A stretch of 64,000 bases of DNA from Paracamarosporium sp. OC-R06-R3 (lineage: Eukaryota; Ascomycota; Dothideomycetes; Pleosporales; Didymosphaeriaceae): NCBI GenBank assembly GCA_019828545.1, contig JACVRA010000152.1, positions 1-64,000 on the forward strand, given 5' to 3'. Below the pieces are notes generated by a model, which saw only the letters and a program-made list of their open reading frames with translations, ran no database searches and was not told the origin of the DNA. Every line of letters starts with the position of its first letter. The stretch's first letter is position 1. The translations under genes and the position numbers were made by a program. This document shows, piece by piece, positions 46,064 through 58,817 of this stretch.

Positions 46064-48506
46064 ATGGACGACGACGAACCAAAGCAGCAGCAGCAGCCGC
46101 CGCACGCGCCGGCGAGTTATGGCCAGGAAGTGCCAGCGCGCTCCGACATCGACGAGATCTTGAGGCGGAAGCGAAAAGCGCGCGAGTACAAGGTACGCAA
46201 GAGAAAGTTGGAGAAAGAGATGGAAATGATGCAGACGGATATCACTGCATGCTTTAGCACTTCGTCCGGCAGCTGCAGAGCGCGATGTGCAGCGGCATGC
46301 ACGCATCCGCTTTGCATTGTGTCGTTGGAAGCACTACACCTATGGAGCAACACTGCAGCCAATGCGACTCCGGGTAGGCTCATGAGCTCGAGTTGACATA
46401 TTTGCAGGCTTGCTATCCGTGCCGTCAACGGAAAGTCAAATGCGACCAGTCAGTCCCGTGTAAAACATGCGTTGTCCGCGAGCACCCGGAGCTATGCACC
46501 TACCATCCTCCCAGCGAGTCACATCCGCCAGCGAAACGCATAAGCATGGGTATCGGCCAGAACGGGAACGATTTTTCAAACGGAATGGTGCACATCCACG
46601 GCGGAACTGTGACACTGCCACGAGAGGTTCGAATGCCCGGCTGGGAGAACTAAAAGCAGATAGCTGATTGTCACAGGACTGGGAGCGGATTTGCGCAAAG
46701 CTACAGACAGCAGAAAAGTCGCTAGCCGATTTGAAGAACTCCGTCGCGAGCGTCTCGGAAGTTTCCCCCAATGCGCCTACAAATGGATACTCTCCCGCTA
46801 CGGCCGGCAACACGCCGCTTGCCGCCTCTGCGCCCATCGACAGCGAAACGAGTCACGTTAGGACGCAAGGCATTCACACGTACAATGACTTCACGGGACA
46901 GACAATACACGTTGGGCCAAGCTCTGTGCCCGCGCTCGTTATGGCTTTGGGCAAGGGTGACAGCCAGTTTCCGGGAATACAGGATGTTCTAGGCAAAAAG
47001 AGCATGTTACCCATTTTCGGTTTGGACAACGAAACGGCTACGTACCCTTTTGTTGACCTCTGGGGTCTGCCTCATGGCTCTATTCAAAGGGCTCAGGAGC
47101 TAGCGAACGCACTGCCAAACGACACCGAATGTCTAAGCTTTTTCCGATGCTACCGAGAAACAGCACACGTTGTCTACCCCGCTGTCGCTGATGTTGAAGG
47201 CCTCGAGTCGGATTTATTACTTTTTTTGATCAATAGAGCAAGCGCGCAAGGCACTAGCGGCATCACGGACGAGCAAATATACGGCAAAGACTTCCATTGG
47301 ATTGGCCTGGTGTTTGCTATCCTCGCCTCAGGCTGCCAATGCTCAACTCTAAGCAGGAAAGAGCGGGAACTGACATCACAAGTGTACATCTGTTGCAGCT
47401 TCGAATGCCTCCGCTTCACTAACTTTCTCTCTCACGCGACTTTGGAAAACATCCAAACGCTGCTCATTCTTGGGAACGTTATTTCTAACAACATGAACGC
47501 TGGTGTGTCTTGGAGTTTAATGGGACTCACTGTTCGTTTGTCGCAAACACTTGGTCTACATAGGATGTGCCCATCGTCCACGCCCCTGCCCATTCGGATC
47601 GCTCGCAGCAAAGTATGGTGGGCACTGTTGTGGCAAGATTCATTATTATCCATTTCCTACGACCGTGCGTCATCAACTACCACCATCGATCACACAATTC
47701 CCCTGAGCCCGCATACCGCACCGGGTACAAGAACATACGTTGAGAGCATGTATCGCCTTTGTAAAGTAGGTCTTGACATTGTTCGAGAACGTCAACGTCC
47801 GCAAAATTCACAGGAGGCTCTTATGCGTATCACCGAACACCGGAACGAGCTTCAAGAGATTATGGTGGATGCTGCAGACTATCTGAAAGATTCTAGGAGA
47901 TGCAGATCCATGAGGGATCAGCTTGAGCATTGGGCGCTGTACCTGCACATTTCATACATCACATCTGAACTCTGTCGACCTGCGATTAGCCCAAGCACGG
48001 CGGGTCTCGATCTGTCCAAGACTTTACGCAAGGTCTGCATCGACAGTCTTACCAACACGGTAGAGGCTTTCCTTGGCTTGCAGAACATGACACCTTTCGC
48101 TACACGCTCGTGGGCCTCCGTTCATCGATCTATCAGCACAGCCCTTCTTCTTGGCATCATTGGAGAGCACAACCGGAATGAAAGAGCTCGCTCTCTCCTG
48201 ACAAATCTAGTTCAAGTTTTAGGCGACGTCACTGCCAGCGTTGACCCAGCAGAGTTGTCAGCTCCCATCACTCGTTCAGTCTCAGCACTCCAGCGGCTAC
48301 TAACCATCCCAACGGCTCAGCGGAAAACCAGCGAGGCTGGATCCCAGTCATCGCCTTCGCTGGCCCAATTTACTGTCGATGAGCTTAATGGTGCCCTTAA
48401 CGGCGATGGATCCCTAACACAGTCTCCTCTTCTTGGACTGGAACTGGATTCATCACCGTATGCCCTGATGGAATCTATCGTTTGGGGTGCTCAGAAGACG
48501 CCTTGA
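46064..48506 (+). CDS. Zn2Cys6 transcription factor with fungal-specific regulatory domain
   Basis: A nuclear regulator. Three exons, 46064-46192, 46408-46626 and 46677-48506, with introns of 215 and 50 bases, all phase 0, give 725 residues. The first exon gives a Gln-rich, then basic, leader (DIDEILRRKRKAREYK) that joins directly to the binuclear cluster ACYPCRQRKVKCDQSVPCKT (C-x2-C-x6-C-x5-C-x2-C-x8-C, about 45-72). A coiled-coil segment follows (KLQTAEKSLADLKNSVASVS). The middle-homology domain spans about 200-560, with FFRCYRETAHVVYPA, LSQTLGLHR and KVWWALLWQDSLLSI. The second intron has a weak donor (GTTCGA), but without it the frame stops. Its targets may include the two plus-strand genes upstream; this is inference from position only. 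Confidence 0.9.
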
Positions 48507-49322
48507 GTCATCCTCATATGGAAGTGCATGATCAATGCGCTTAGGATCAGAACCAGTGATAGAAACCATCTGAAATTGAAGTGCAATGCCATGCACTCAC
48601 ATCCAAAAGTGACACACTGAGCCAGATGCGATCCAACCAGTGATCGAATTAGCAAACTTCCTGACTGCTTCAGGTCGGCGACAACGATTTGGTTTGGTAA
48701 AAGAGGTTCAGGGCAACGGGATGTCATCGGCATGCCAAGGGCCATAGAGTGCCCATGTAAGATTGGAAGCGATAAGCAACTTGCAAGAGGGTACACCAAC
48801 AGCCGTCGGCAAGCGAGAACTGTCGCGAAATGCATGAAAAGAGTTCAAGAAAGGAGATAATGACCTCGAAAATCGCAAAGGAAGGAAAATTTGATCCGAA
48901 TGGAAGGCTGAAATGTATGAAAGGATTATCCGGTAACCGCAAATCCAAGCGGAGTATATTATTTGAGGTGCTAGGTAGATATTTCTTCTTCAGCGGCAGC
49001 ATCACTCATGCCAAAGAAGTCCAATTTTCTCATCCTATTAATTAGTTGCTTCACTCGAGGTCACCTGATTACTTGTTGCGCGCCATGTTTCAATTGCTAT
49101 TATACAGGCGTCACCTATTGTACACTATTCACTTGCTATTGTTGCCCCACTCCTTCCGCTCTACGCTATCCTTTTCTTCAACCACGAACTAACCAGCTTC
49201 CGTTCTTTTTTACTATATCCAAACCATCTCAATAGCTCCTGTTCACATCAGGAATCACCAACTTCGAAAGCAGTACCCGCAGCAGAAAGCTGCGAGCTCT
49301 ATATTCCATAGCGCACCATACC
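48507..49322. other. Intergenic region
   Basis: 816 bases between two plus-strand genes. No coding signal, repeat or RNA gene seen. The pyrimidine-rich part near 49140-49260 is typical of a fungal core promoter and probably serves the next gene. Confidence 0.5.
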
Positions 49323-50315
49323 ATGGATGACGATATCGAGCTCCAACCCCTCGGCGAAGCACTCGCAACAGTCGACGACGCGCTCATCTACACAGAAGCG
49401 AAGCGTCAATATGAAGCTCTCCGCAAGATTTCCACCAGCAGCACGCGACTGACTCGCTGGCGAGTCGATCTTCAAACCTTCTACCGAAACCAATTCAACA
49501 ACGCGACAAAAGACCTAGACATGGATCAGAAATGCAAGCTGCTGACAATCTGCTTCGCGTACAAGACTCGAGAGAAGGTATTGTACTATCTTGACGATGT
49601 ATTAAATTACGAGGGAAACAAGGCTTTCGATTGGGTCGAGCCGATCCGGATGGTCGTCCAGAGATCCGGACGAGACACCATGTTCGATGAAGCACCCGTG
49701 CTTGCTGCCTGCACCGCCAGTGTCGGGATCCAGAACGAAGCGCAATGGGGCAATCGAACGGACTCGGCGGGTGTTTCGCCGCTGGCGACCACCGACAAAT
49801 TTCCCGCGCCGAATGCACCCGGCATACCGTGCTTCACTATTTGCACACTCCCTGTCGCCTGGCCTAAACATTACTTCCTCGCTTGGGCATCGCACGCTCC
49901 CATCCACCGCCTCACCGTTGCGGATCTCCTGGCGCAACCCGCAGCATACGGACTCGGTTTATCCCGCCAACTCAAGGACTTTTTACGCGCCCACCTACCA
50001 GATATCTTCTGGGCGCAGAGTGCCACTGAGAATGCCGCTTGGGCTGAGGTCTTTGAATCTTTGTTCCTGGGGAGGTCGGGCTTGTGCAAGTTGGAGGTTG
50101 GGAGGCATGGATATACAGCGGAGGAATTGGAACGGTGGGTCGAGGGTCAGAAGAATAAGAGGGTGGAGGCAGCGCGTAGTGTGGAGAACGGAGGAGAGGA
50201 ATGGGCTACGGAGGAGATCAGGTCCGGTAGAGGAGTGTCTAGGTTTTCGTCTCTGGATGTGCGAGATGTGGGTCGTGGCGAGGGACGGGTGAAGGTGAGG
50301 AAGCGGGTTAGATAG
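49323..50315 (+). CDS. Hypothetical protein
   Basis: A single uninterrupted frame of 330 residues starting at ATG in good context (ACCATGGA). I do not recognise a family. The N-terminal third is helical and charged (DALIYTEAKRQYEALRKIST, then LLTICFAYKTREKVLYYLDD). The middle has a Trp/Pro-rich stretch (CFTICTLPVAWPKHYFLAWA). The C terminus is basic and disordered, ending VKVRKRVR. No signal peptide or membrane segment. The acidic start and basic end suggest a soluble, possibly nuclear protein. It is convergent with the GH81 gene. Confidence 0.65.
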   Translation: MDDDIELQPLGEALATVDDALIYTEAKRQYEALRKISTSSTRLTRWRVDLQTFYRNQFNNATKDLDMDQKCKLLTICFAYKTREKVLYYLDDVLNYEGNKAFDWVEPIRMVVQRSGRDTMFDEAPVLAACTASVGIQNEAQWGNRTDSAGVSPLATTDKFPAPNAPGIPCFTICTLPVAWPKHYFLAWASHAPIHRLTVADLLAQPAAYGLGLSRQLKDFLRAHLPDIFWAQSATENAAWAEVFESLFLGRSGLCKLEVGRHGYTAEELERWVEGQKNKRVEAARSVENGGEEWATEEIRSGRGVSRFSSLDVRDVGRGEGRVKVRKRVR

Positions 50316-50684
50316 GCTGACGATGCTGGTCTGGTGGAGAAGTAAGAGTTTCCGGTGCTGTGGCATGTATTGTGGTACAACTTCCTCTGATTCGAAGTTG
50401 ATGCTGTAGTTTGATTAGTATTCATAGGTTTGTGGAAAGAGTTTGTGGAACAAGGTAGCAGGAAGCTTTTGGTTTTATTTATTGTAAAGCAGGGTATCGA
50501 GCCTTGCTGCATAATGTATTGACATGAATGTATGTTCAGCGACCTACAGACTTCTCGTCGATTTTGCTCGTCGCAGTCTTCCAAAAGTAGATACAAGAAA
50601 AGAGCGTCTGTCTGACTACTTCCCAGCGAATGCATCACTATTTTTGCCTTTCATTTCATCGTCAGCGTCTTCTTCCGTCCCCTT
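50316..50684. other. Convergent 3' region
   Basis: 369 bases between the stops of the hypothetical gene (+) and the GH81 gene (-). Expected 3' UTRs of both; nothing else seen. Confidence 0.55.
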
Positions 50685-53547
50685 TTAATAGTAGTCAGCA
50701 TCTAGGTAAGAGTCAGTGGCGATATCGGTGTCGGTATCCACCTCGACTTCCCCTTCGTCGTCCGAACTCCTGCTATCAACATCAGACGGCTCACTCTCGC
50801 CGTCGGATTCCCACTCCCAATCGTCATCGGGCACAGGCTCAACATCTTCATCTTGGTCAACGCTTTCTTCACCACTAGGAACTTCTGCATCTTCAGTAGA
50901 AGCTTGCGCCTCTTCAACGGGAGCCTTTAGGTTTTCGGTAGGGATCTTCGCATCTTCAGCGGGAGCAACATCGGCCGCATCTGCAGGAGGTTCAGTAGCT
51001 TTGGCAGCACCCGAGCTTGCACCGCCCGCCATAGCCGCCGCGTATGCTAAATAGAACGTGCGACTCGCTCCCCCATCCAGCAGGCTCATATCGAAGTTCG
51101 GATCCGAGAAATATTCCAGCGCCGCAAAAGGGTCGATCAAGATCAGGTTAGCGTACAGAATACCTCGCCAACCACCCTCCGCGCTGTCCGCCCGCCCATC
51201 GCTGAAGTACGTATCCCACTCCTCCTGTACGAACTTCTTCGACCGAGTATATGCCGAAGATGGATTTAGCGGAATCATGTGTATGCCTTCTATGAACTCG
51301 GGGTTGGCGCCGAAATACGTGGTATGATCGACCTTGTTTTCGAAGAGGATGCCGGTGACTTTGTTAGGCAGGAATTGCGAGGGCTGAACTTGATTGTCGG
51401 ACTCAAGGAGGAAGTAATTGCGCAAGGAACGCTTCTGGCATGCGAGTTGGAGGTTGGCGCGGGCCTCCATGTAAGGGTCGCCTATGGTCTTGCCCCACAT
51501 CTTCAAGGCGTAGGTTGCGAACGTGTCTTCGGAGGTGGACTCTTGGTCTTTGCCGTCGCCGGAGTCGAATAGGCCTTTCGCCCAGGAGTGGCACATGAAC
51601 CAGTCGAAAGAACGCTGGAAGGGGAAGTATGGGTCTTCAGAGCTGGGGTTGGCGAAGTCGCGGACGAGCATGTTGACCCAGGCCTTGTTAGAGCCTTCTT
51701 CAAGCCAAGCAGAGTCTAAGTACCCGATAACGGCAGCAGTGTAGACAAAGTACCCGTAGTGGAAGTGGTGGTCATTGTAAAGGGTATTGCCGAAGTCGAG
51801 CCCAAGGTCGCCACCATACGAACCAGAAGATACCACGCCTTTCCAAACATTGTCGTAGGCAAGCGGAAGAGGCTGGGTATTATCGACGAAGGCTTTGAAA
51901 GCATCCTTCAATTTCACAAGACCAGCGGCCGCGAGTTCGGTGTCCTTGCCCAAGGTCTGTACGGTGTAGATGATACTTGCGAACTTGGCAAGGCCTTTAC
52001 CACTATAGTACATGCTGTCGAGATATGTTTGGCTGGTAAAGTTCTGGCCTAGTTCAACGGCACCGGAGCTTTGTACCATCGCGCGTGCTTCTTCGCCAAT
52101 CTCAATGTTGTCGTTGCCACTGTTTCCGTCATTCTGATCGGGAACCCATGGTGCAAATCCAATGGAGGCAGGGAGCGCAGACTCAACCATAGTAATCTTG
52201 TCAGCAACAACGGCCTTGGCGTAGCCTTTGGTCGTCGTGACAAGCTCAATGTCGGTCAGAGCATCTTTGGACGCTTGGTCGAAAGACTCCACGTGGTGCG
52301 GGAGGGCGAACATTAGCAAAGTCTGGTTTTGCACACCGCTCTTACCCCACTCGAGGGTGTAGCTACCGAACGCGCCATCGGCGGTACCAGAAATGGTAGC
52401 GTTCGTTGCAAATGCGCCTGCGGTGGAGTCGTAGATCTGCTCGCCTGCTGCTTCTGCCGGGTTCTTGGCGATCTGTATCGAACCGATGAACCCGTCTGGC
52501 CCCTCGATTAGACGGTTGTCTACCAGTGTGAAAGGTGGTGCGCCCAGCGAACCAAGTGGTGTAGCGTAAAGAAGCCAATTCGAGCCATCCTCAAGTGTGA
52601 TCTGATACTTGTATGTGATCCCGTTGAGTTGGCCGACGTAGTTGAGTGTGCGAAAGAATACACCCGAGTTCAGTTGTGGCTTTGCATTATTGTATAAACC
52701 AGTGACGAAACCCATTCCTTGAACGAGAGGAAACGAGATGATAGGGTCCGAGTTGACCGATGGGGCAAGGTTAGCATATGTAGAGAATGCTGTCAACTCT
52801 TCACTGGAAAGAACAGTGTCTGTCCCCAACTCTTTCGCCGACATGGTAATGTGTTGAATGCCAATCGGTGCGATCCAATACCGCGGCGGAGTTTCCTCAC
52901 CCCAAGCGAGCTGCGTCCGCTCAATATGACTTACGGACATGCCCCAAGTCTCGCCAGTGCCCTTAGCCCATACCAGCGAATATGGATGTGTCCAAACGGG
53001 GAAATCCTGCTTTCCTAGAAAGAGGTTTGCGTAGAACTTATTCGTATGGACTGGGACGTCTCCGTCGACAATGTTGATCTTCTTAATGGGATGGTCATCA
53101 CGGGAAGGAACCTGCTGTGGAGGTGCATCTGTGGCCATTGGAACAAAGATATTCCCCTCAACGTTGCCTAAGGGAGTGGTCGGTCCTGGTTTCAGCGTCC
53201 CATCGATTGGCGCAAGAGTACGAGATGGTCCTTCACTAGCGGTTTTGATAGGATTGTGACTGAAACCTGGGTCTGGTAAACCCGTCAGGACGACCTTGAA
53301 AGTGTTTAGCCAGAGAAGGTGTATTAACAATGAAGAACCTTACGCCGGTGTTTGAAGGCGATTCTGTCACACTCGCCGATTGCAAGGTGGACACTACCGA
53401 ACTGTAGCTCGTTGTGACGTCAATGTCTGAAGAGAGCGTGATGGCACGCTCGTCGAGATCATGCGCGGCATGTGGTATTGGGCGCGCAGGTAAAGCGTAA
53501 ATGAGCGTACACTGGGCCAAAGCCAGCAGGAAAGCCGCCTTTGCCAT
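50685..53547 (-). CDS. Secreted GH81 endo-1,3-beta-glucanase with acidic tail
   Basis: It cuts internal beta-1,3-glucan linkages in cell walls, as yeast Eng1 does in daughter-cell separation and as used in wall autolysis. Two exons, 53547-53344 and 53294-50685, with a 49-base intron, give 937 residues. A signal peptide leads (MAKAAFLLALAQCTLIYALP). The GH81 beta-sandwich region contains NKFYANLFLGKQDFPVWTHP and TWGMSVSH. The catalytic half has NTLYNDHHFHYGYFVYTAAV, RSFDWFMCHSWAKGLFDSGD, DQESTSEDTFATYALKMWG, IHMIPLNPSSAY and GGWRGILYANLILIDPFAAL. After the enzyme domain comes a ~110-residue tail that is very acidic and rich in Glu/Asp/Ser. It has no transmembrane or GPI signal and is unusual for the family. 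Confidence 0.93.
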
Positions 53548-55212
53548 ATTTGATGCAAAGCTAAGAAAAAAAGAGCGACCTGCTTGAAAGGAGGGACAGG
53601 TACTGAGATTGTTTGTTCAAGGAACGGATGTTTCTGAGGAAACAAATGTTTAGGGCTGATGACAGCGGAATGCGCGTGTGCTCCCGAAGAATGAAGCGCG
53701 GCTCCACGCACGAAGAATGCCATTGTCCCGCATCGAACGTACAATATATAACAAACGAAATTGAAGGAATCATTCCAAGCATGGTATAATGTTTCATGTG
53801 CGAAATGCTAGGAACTTGTCCTTTTGGGCAGGTCAGTGAAGGCGACTGATGACCGACCAGAGACCTGGTAAGAAGTAACCGCTGCGCAAGACCCTTAGCC
53901 AGGGCAGTGTTAACCAAAAACGATAGCCGATCTGCAGGAACCGTTCCATCTGTCGCACAGGGAGGTATCTGGGACCCTGGCGCGGTGACACAGAAGGGCC
54001 GGGGTACATCATGTCAGCCTTCTGGGTATAGCACTGTCCTACCTATTTTACACTTCAAGTAATCTGATAGGATGTGAAATGGAAACAACATCTGTCAAGA
54101 TCGGAGAGGCAAGCTCTGTGGCTTGAGCAGTGAGTAGGACGTATATCTTTTAGAAAGTCGCTGTGGAGAGTCAGTGTACAGCATGCGAGTAGCACCGTTA
54201 CCAGTGCAATCAACTTCAAGGTCCGCAGAAGGTTAGTGCAACGCCCACGCGGAGATAATAAGCTTTGGGTCCAATCGCAACAAAAATGCTCATGTGAAGG
54301 CATCGCACTACGGCACTACGGCGCTGCAACCGTCATGAAAGTACGACATCCGAGGTAAGACGTGACTACTATAGCAAACGGCAGGTCCGGATACTTTGGG
54401 GGCGCAGTCGGCTCTTGATGGGCGGTAATTTGAAGGTAGCGTACTTGATGCGGAAGGAGGCATGGTTGCGTCAAAACGCCGGAAGGATTTCGTCTCCACA
54501 AACTACCCACGGGATCTGCGATCCCTTCGTTAGCAGCTCACTTTCTTCTTTCAGGCCGCATGTAAGTCGATCTTTCATAAAGCTTTTATAGCCTCTGCAG
54601 CTGCTGGGATCTGTCGGTCATTGCACAGTGTCAGGCGCGTCTTCACCAGAACGCTGTCGGGTTTCGCTGGAGAGAGGAAACGCCCAGCTTCACCGATGTG
54701 TGACCTGCAGATAGTAGCAGCTAGGAGTAAGCGTTTGAAGTTGTGCGCACGATCGCCTTGTGACTAATGTAAGAGGTAGTTTGAAGATCAGATGAGGAAC
54801 GAAGAAATGAGGTTGCAGCGAACCAGGATGCGTAAACGCTAGTGAGCACCAGACCCCGGACCCGCCCGGCAAATGCTGGCGTTCTGGCTAATCACAGCGA
54901 AGCACTTGTTGAAATGTGAGCGCTACATTTCATCAGGGGGCGAGGCTGCATTCAAGAGTCCGCAAGGCAGCTTTCAGTATTTCACACTTTACGTACAAAA
55001 CTGTGTTATGCAATGTCTGATAAAATAGCAGTTTAAGATGGACGCACCCGCAGTGATCACAAGATTATACCTTGATGAGGGAGTCGGTAGGTCCTGTTGG
55101 AGGATCAGTGTACTTTCATCACATTTGAGACAGCGGCATGATCAAACGGATCGAAGTGAGACCTTACACACAGTGTACGAATTCTGCTTAATTTTGCTCC
55201 TGCTGTCCGCTC
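53548..55212. other. Intergenic region
   Basis: 1.67 kb between the GH81 start and the GH15 stop, both on the minus strand. Small open frames only, such as a minus-strand frame at 54055-54303 with one hydrophobic stretch, not supported as a gene. It should hold the GH81 promoter. Confidence 0.5.
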
Positions 55213-57943
55213 TCATCTTGCTCCCAACGTCCTATCCAAGTTGAACGCGGCAGAGATCAACGCCAGGTGACTGAACGCTTGGGGCGTGTTGCCCAATTGA
55301 TCGCCCGATTGAGCAATCTCCTCCGAAAACATGTGAAGATGGTTGCCGAAGCTCAGTATGTTTTCGAACATGGTGACAGCTTGAGGGAGATACTTGTTCT
55401 CATACGCACCAGCCTACACACGTACGTTGTTAGTGCGAGCAACTTATATTACAGAGATTGGAGGCTTACCCTAGTCAAAGCCTCCACAAGCCAAAAGGTA
55501 CACATGCTGAACGCTCCTTCACGGCCACCGACGCCTATTAGGGAGGTCAGCAAGCTGTATATGTGGTTATACGAAGCAGCGAGGGAGTCTAATTTCCAGA
55601 TCTCTTTCTAACAGCTGGCCGTTTTTGTGTAATAGAGTCAGTTGGGGCGTTGAGACACTGGATGCGCGTGGCACTCGGTGTTGCCGTAATTAAGAGATCT
55701 TGAGCTTACCGTCATCAGACTTGGCAGAATTGTATCGGTACACGAGACCAGTACTCGTCAGACCACCTTTCTCTGGAGGCTTGAGTATATGGTCAAGGGT
55801 GCCTAGGAACCTCGGATCGTTTGGAGATACGAAGAAGACTAGTGGGGCAATAAGGACGGCGGAATCGAGCATCTCGTTGGACTCGTAGCTTTGGATGAAA
55901 GCGCCCAGCTCACGGTTGTAGCCCTTGTCCATGACTTCTTCCATTATCTCATCTCGCACCTAGACGTGTTCTTTCGTCAGAAGTAGCTCTTGAGTAATGC
56001 AGTTTCTGCCGTTACTCACCCGATACCACTCGTTGCGCCGTGGGCATGGGAAACACCTCTTGTCGGCCAATCGGAGAGCGCGGTCCACGGCAACCCAAAG
56101 CATGATCTTCGAATACACAAAATTCTGCTTAGCGTTGCGAACCTCCCAGATGGACATGTCCTTCTCCTTCCAGATCTGACAGACGTAGTCTGTGATTTCG
56201 CGCACAGAAATCCATTGATCGTAGGACGTAGGTTTTCCAAATTTGTTGGCCAGGTAGATCCCATCCATAAGCTCACCGTATATGTCCTAAAGGATCCAAC
56301 CACGAGTCAGTAGCTGTGTGGCAATTGTAGATCAGTGCCACATACGAGCTGGACATGGAATGCTGCACCATTGCCGATTCTGACCGGTCTACTACCACGG
56401 TAACCTTCCAAATGCGTAAGCTCCATCTCTGGAATATCAGTCTCCCCTCGAATGGTGAACATGATGGGAAGGGCTCCTTTCTTCGCATTTGCTTCAGCAA
56501 TTCGCTGGAAGATGAAGCTTGTATACGCCTCGGCTTCATGCATGAAACCCATTCGTAGAAGTATGTATATGGTAAATGAAGAGTCTCGAACCCAGGAGAA
56601 ACTGCAGTATGGTCAGCAGCGGATCGTAGGTTCCAATGTGAATCCACCTACCGATAGTCCCAGTTCCGTGTGCCTGTCCATCGGTTAGTTTTGTTTACTT
56701 ATGACTCAGGAAATATCTTGATACATATAAAAGTTACATAGAAGGCCAATTGCTTCGGAACGATGTGCTTACCTCCAAAATCTTCCGGTAGCGAAAAGGT
56801 TGGGGCAGCAACTATGGCCCCCGTAGGTTCGTACGTCAAGAGTTTGAGAATGAACAGACTTCGTGTGACAACATTATCCCAACGTCCGTGGTACTTGCTC
56901 TGTGAGATCCACCGGGCCCAGAACTTGTGCGTTGTTTTTTGTACCTCGTCGACCACGGCTGATGTAATAGCTATAGGTTCAGGGTTTCCTTCATCACGAA
57001 GGACAAATGCAACAGATTGTCCTTCCACTAGACGGAAGTGTGCTGTGATACCATCCCCGAGATGAGACGTGCTTGATGTTTTCTGGAGAATGACACTTGG
57101 GTGCGTTTGCTCATCTGTGTTATCTCCATTATCGACAATGGCTGTCAAAGACAATGAGAGGTTTTCGGACTTGAAAACCGCATGTTGGCCTCGGGCATCA
57201 ACATCAGTGGTGTGCTTGTCTTGTCCGTAGTCTTCCATCGTCAGCGAACGCGGCGCAGATCTCCAAGCTTCACTTACTGAATGCGGGGAACAGTTCAACC
57301 TCAACAACAACATCCCCTCTCATGCATTCAACACGACGCACTAACCACTTCTTCAGATCCGAGCGCTCCTCATGGCCTTTGCATATTTCTCCTCGCTGTT
57401 TACCATGTACGACCTTCTCATGGTATTCCGCATCATTAACTTTACTGTTCGGCCGCGGGAAGAAGTCGACGACATTTACCACACCGTCTTCGTGCATATG
57501 TCGAGTCTGGAGTATGTTGCTCGAAGGCAAGTAATTCTGCTTCGTAGTGCATAGCTGGCCTGCCTCCGGGCCAACAGAGAAGTGGCCGCCTTTGTCTTTA
57601 TCTAGCATCCGCGCAAAGATTGAGGGCGAGTCGAAATCAGGCATGTAGTCTCTTAGCACATGTACTTATCATGGTGAATGTCCAGCATACCAACACATGA
57701 AGTCCACTCCCTGGTAATCAAGATTAGCCATCGTATGGTGGCCACTTGCTTCAAAGACAACTTACTCCATCCGTGGCAACAAGCGCACACGTTCGCATGT
57801 TTCCGATTAACCCATAGTCTTCGATCTGGGTAGATTAGGAAAGCTTTCTGTTGCTTTGCTTGCCATGAACGTACTGGCGTGTAACCCGTTCTTGAACGAA
57901 CAGATGGCGCATTGTCTCGTGCATCGGTCGGATCTTGCGGCAT
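55213..57943 (-). CDS. Glycoside hydrolase family 15 protein (glucoamylase/trehalase-like), one damaged splice site
   Basis: An intracellular-type GH15 enzyme without a signal peptide, acting on alpha-glucosidic bonds. I place 11 exons: 57943-57875, 57825-57766, 57710-57691, 57642-57278, 57231-56773, 56673-56652, 56601-56346, 56286-56020, 55959-55710, 55534-55470 and 55413-55213. This gives 677 residues. Motifs in order are [47 protein letters not shown] with [43 protein letters not shown] and [19 protein letters not shown]. Joining CW to PDF needs an intron ending in AT (57644-57643) instead of AG. With the available AGs and that donor a TGA results. A rescue exists: donor at 57694 and acceptor at 57650 (45-base intron) keep the frame (678 residues) but replace Cys-Trp by Tyr-Tyr-Met. 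Every other junction is canonical. Confidence 0.85.
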
Positions 57944-58817
57944 CTTGGTAACTGCCTTCTGTTCACGTTTGAGTGGTAGTATAAGACTTGCAATAGTTCA
58001 CTCTGTCCCCCTTTTTCTTCTTGGTGTTAGCCTGGCATGATAAGCATGGACAATTTGGTCGCTGTGTGGTTGGAGACGCCGTAAATGGAGGTGGACTATT
58101 CACAATGACGTCACCCCATTGGTCCATTATACTAGGAGATCCATCTCGTCATCAGCTAGACGGAATCACAGTGGACAATGAATTCAATCGAACATCTCGT
58201 AACACTATATGAAACGTTAACGTACCCTCACCTACATTACGACTATATGTAGAATCTCCGCCGACTCTACACGCTCTACGCGTATTTAAACAAGATATAG
58301 ATTTGTAGCACGTGTACGTTTAGCCATTCTAAATCCGTCAGATTATCGTCGTTGTATGAGCGATCCGTAACTGGGCGATCCGTGACAGTTTGCCAAGCCT
58401 GCTCAGTGTGTTTCATCGCCAACGTAGAACTTGACGTATCGTCTGTAACTTCCGCCACCTCTAACAACAACCAGCCATGCATTCTTCCCACAAATAGCCT
58501 GAACAGAGGAAGATTAGTCACTGCAATGCGCCTCCACAGTGGGATAAGCCATGATACAGCCTGGAGACCCTTGACACGGGCCTCCACCGTACCGGCCGCT
58601 TAAGCAACCAGGAACTGCGCAGCTGCGCGCAGCCTTGGGACAAACTCCTGAAGACAGTCACAAAGACCTACACTTTTGCGCAAGTTCTGTGCGAGCAGTG
58701 TGCGCAGAGGTTATGTTTGTAGATATAAGAGCGAGCTTCTGCTCATCGAGAGCGATTTACAATGGTCACAGCGTGCAAACAACATCATCACATGTACTGT
58801 CTCAACATCACTGAAGC
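57944..58817. other. Divergent promoter region
   Basis: 874 bases between the start of the GH15 gene (-) and the start of the small plus-strand gene, so it likely contains both promoters. No coding signal; short AT-rich tracts near 58200-58300. Confidence 0.5.

Noticed and set aside
55690..55709. Apparent stop of the GH15 frame at 55690
   Set aside because: The frame only stops inside an intron; the C-terminal exons 55534-55470 and 55413-55213 restore [15 protein letters not shown] and the conserved end.
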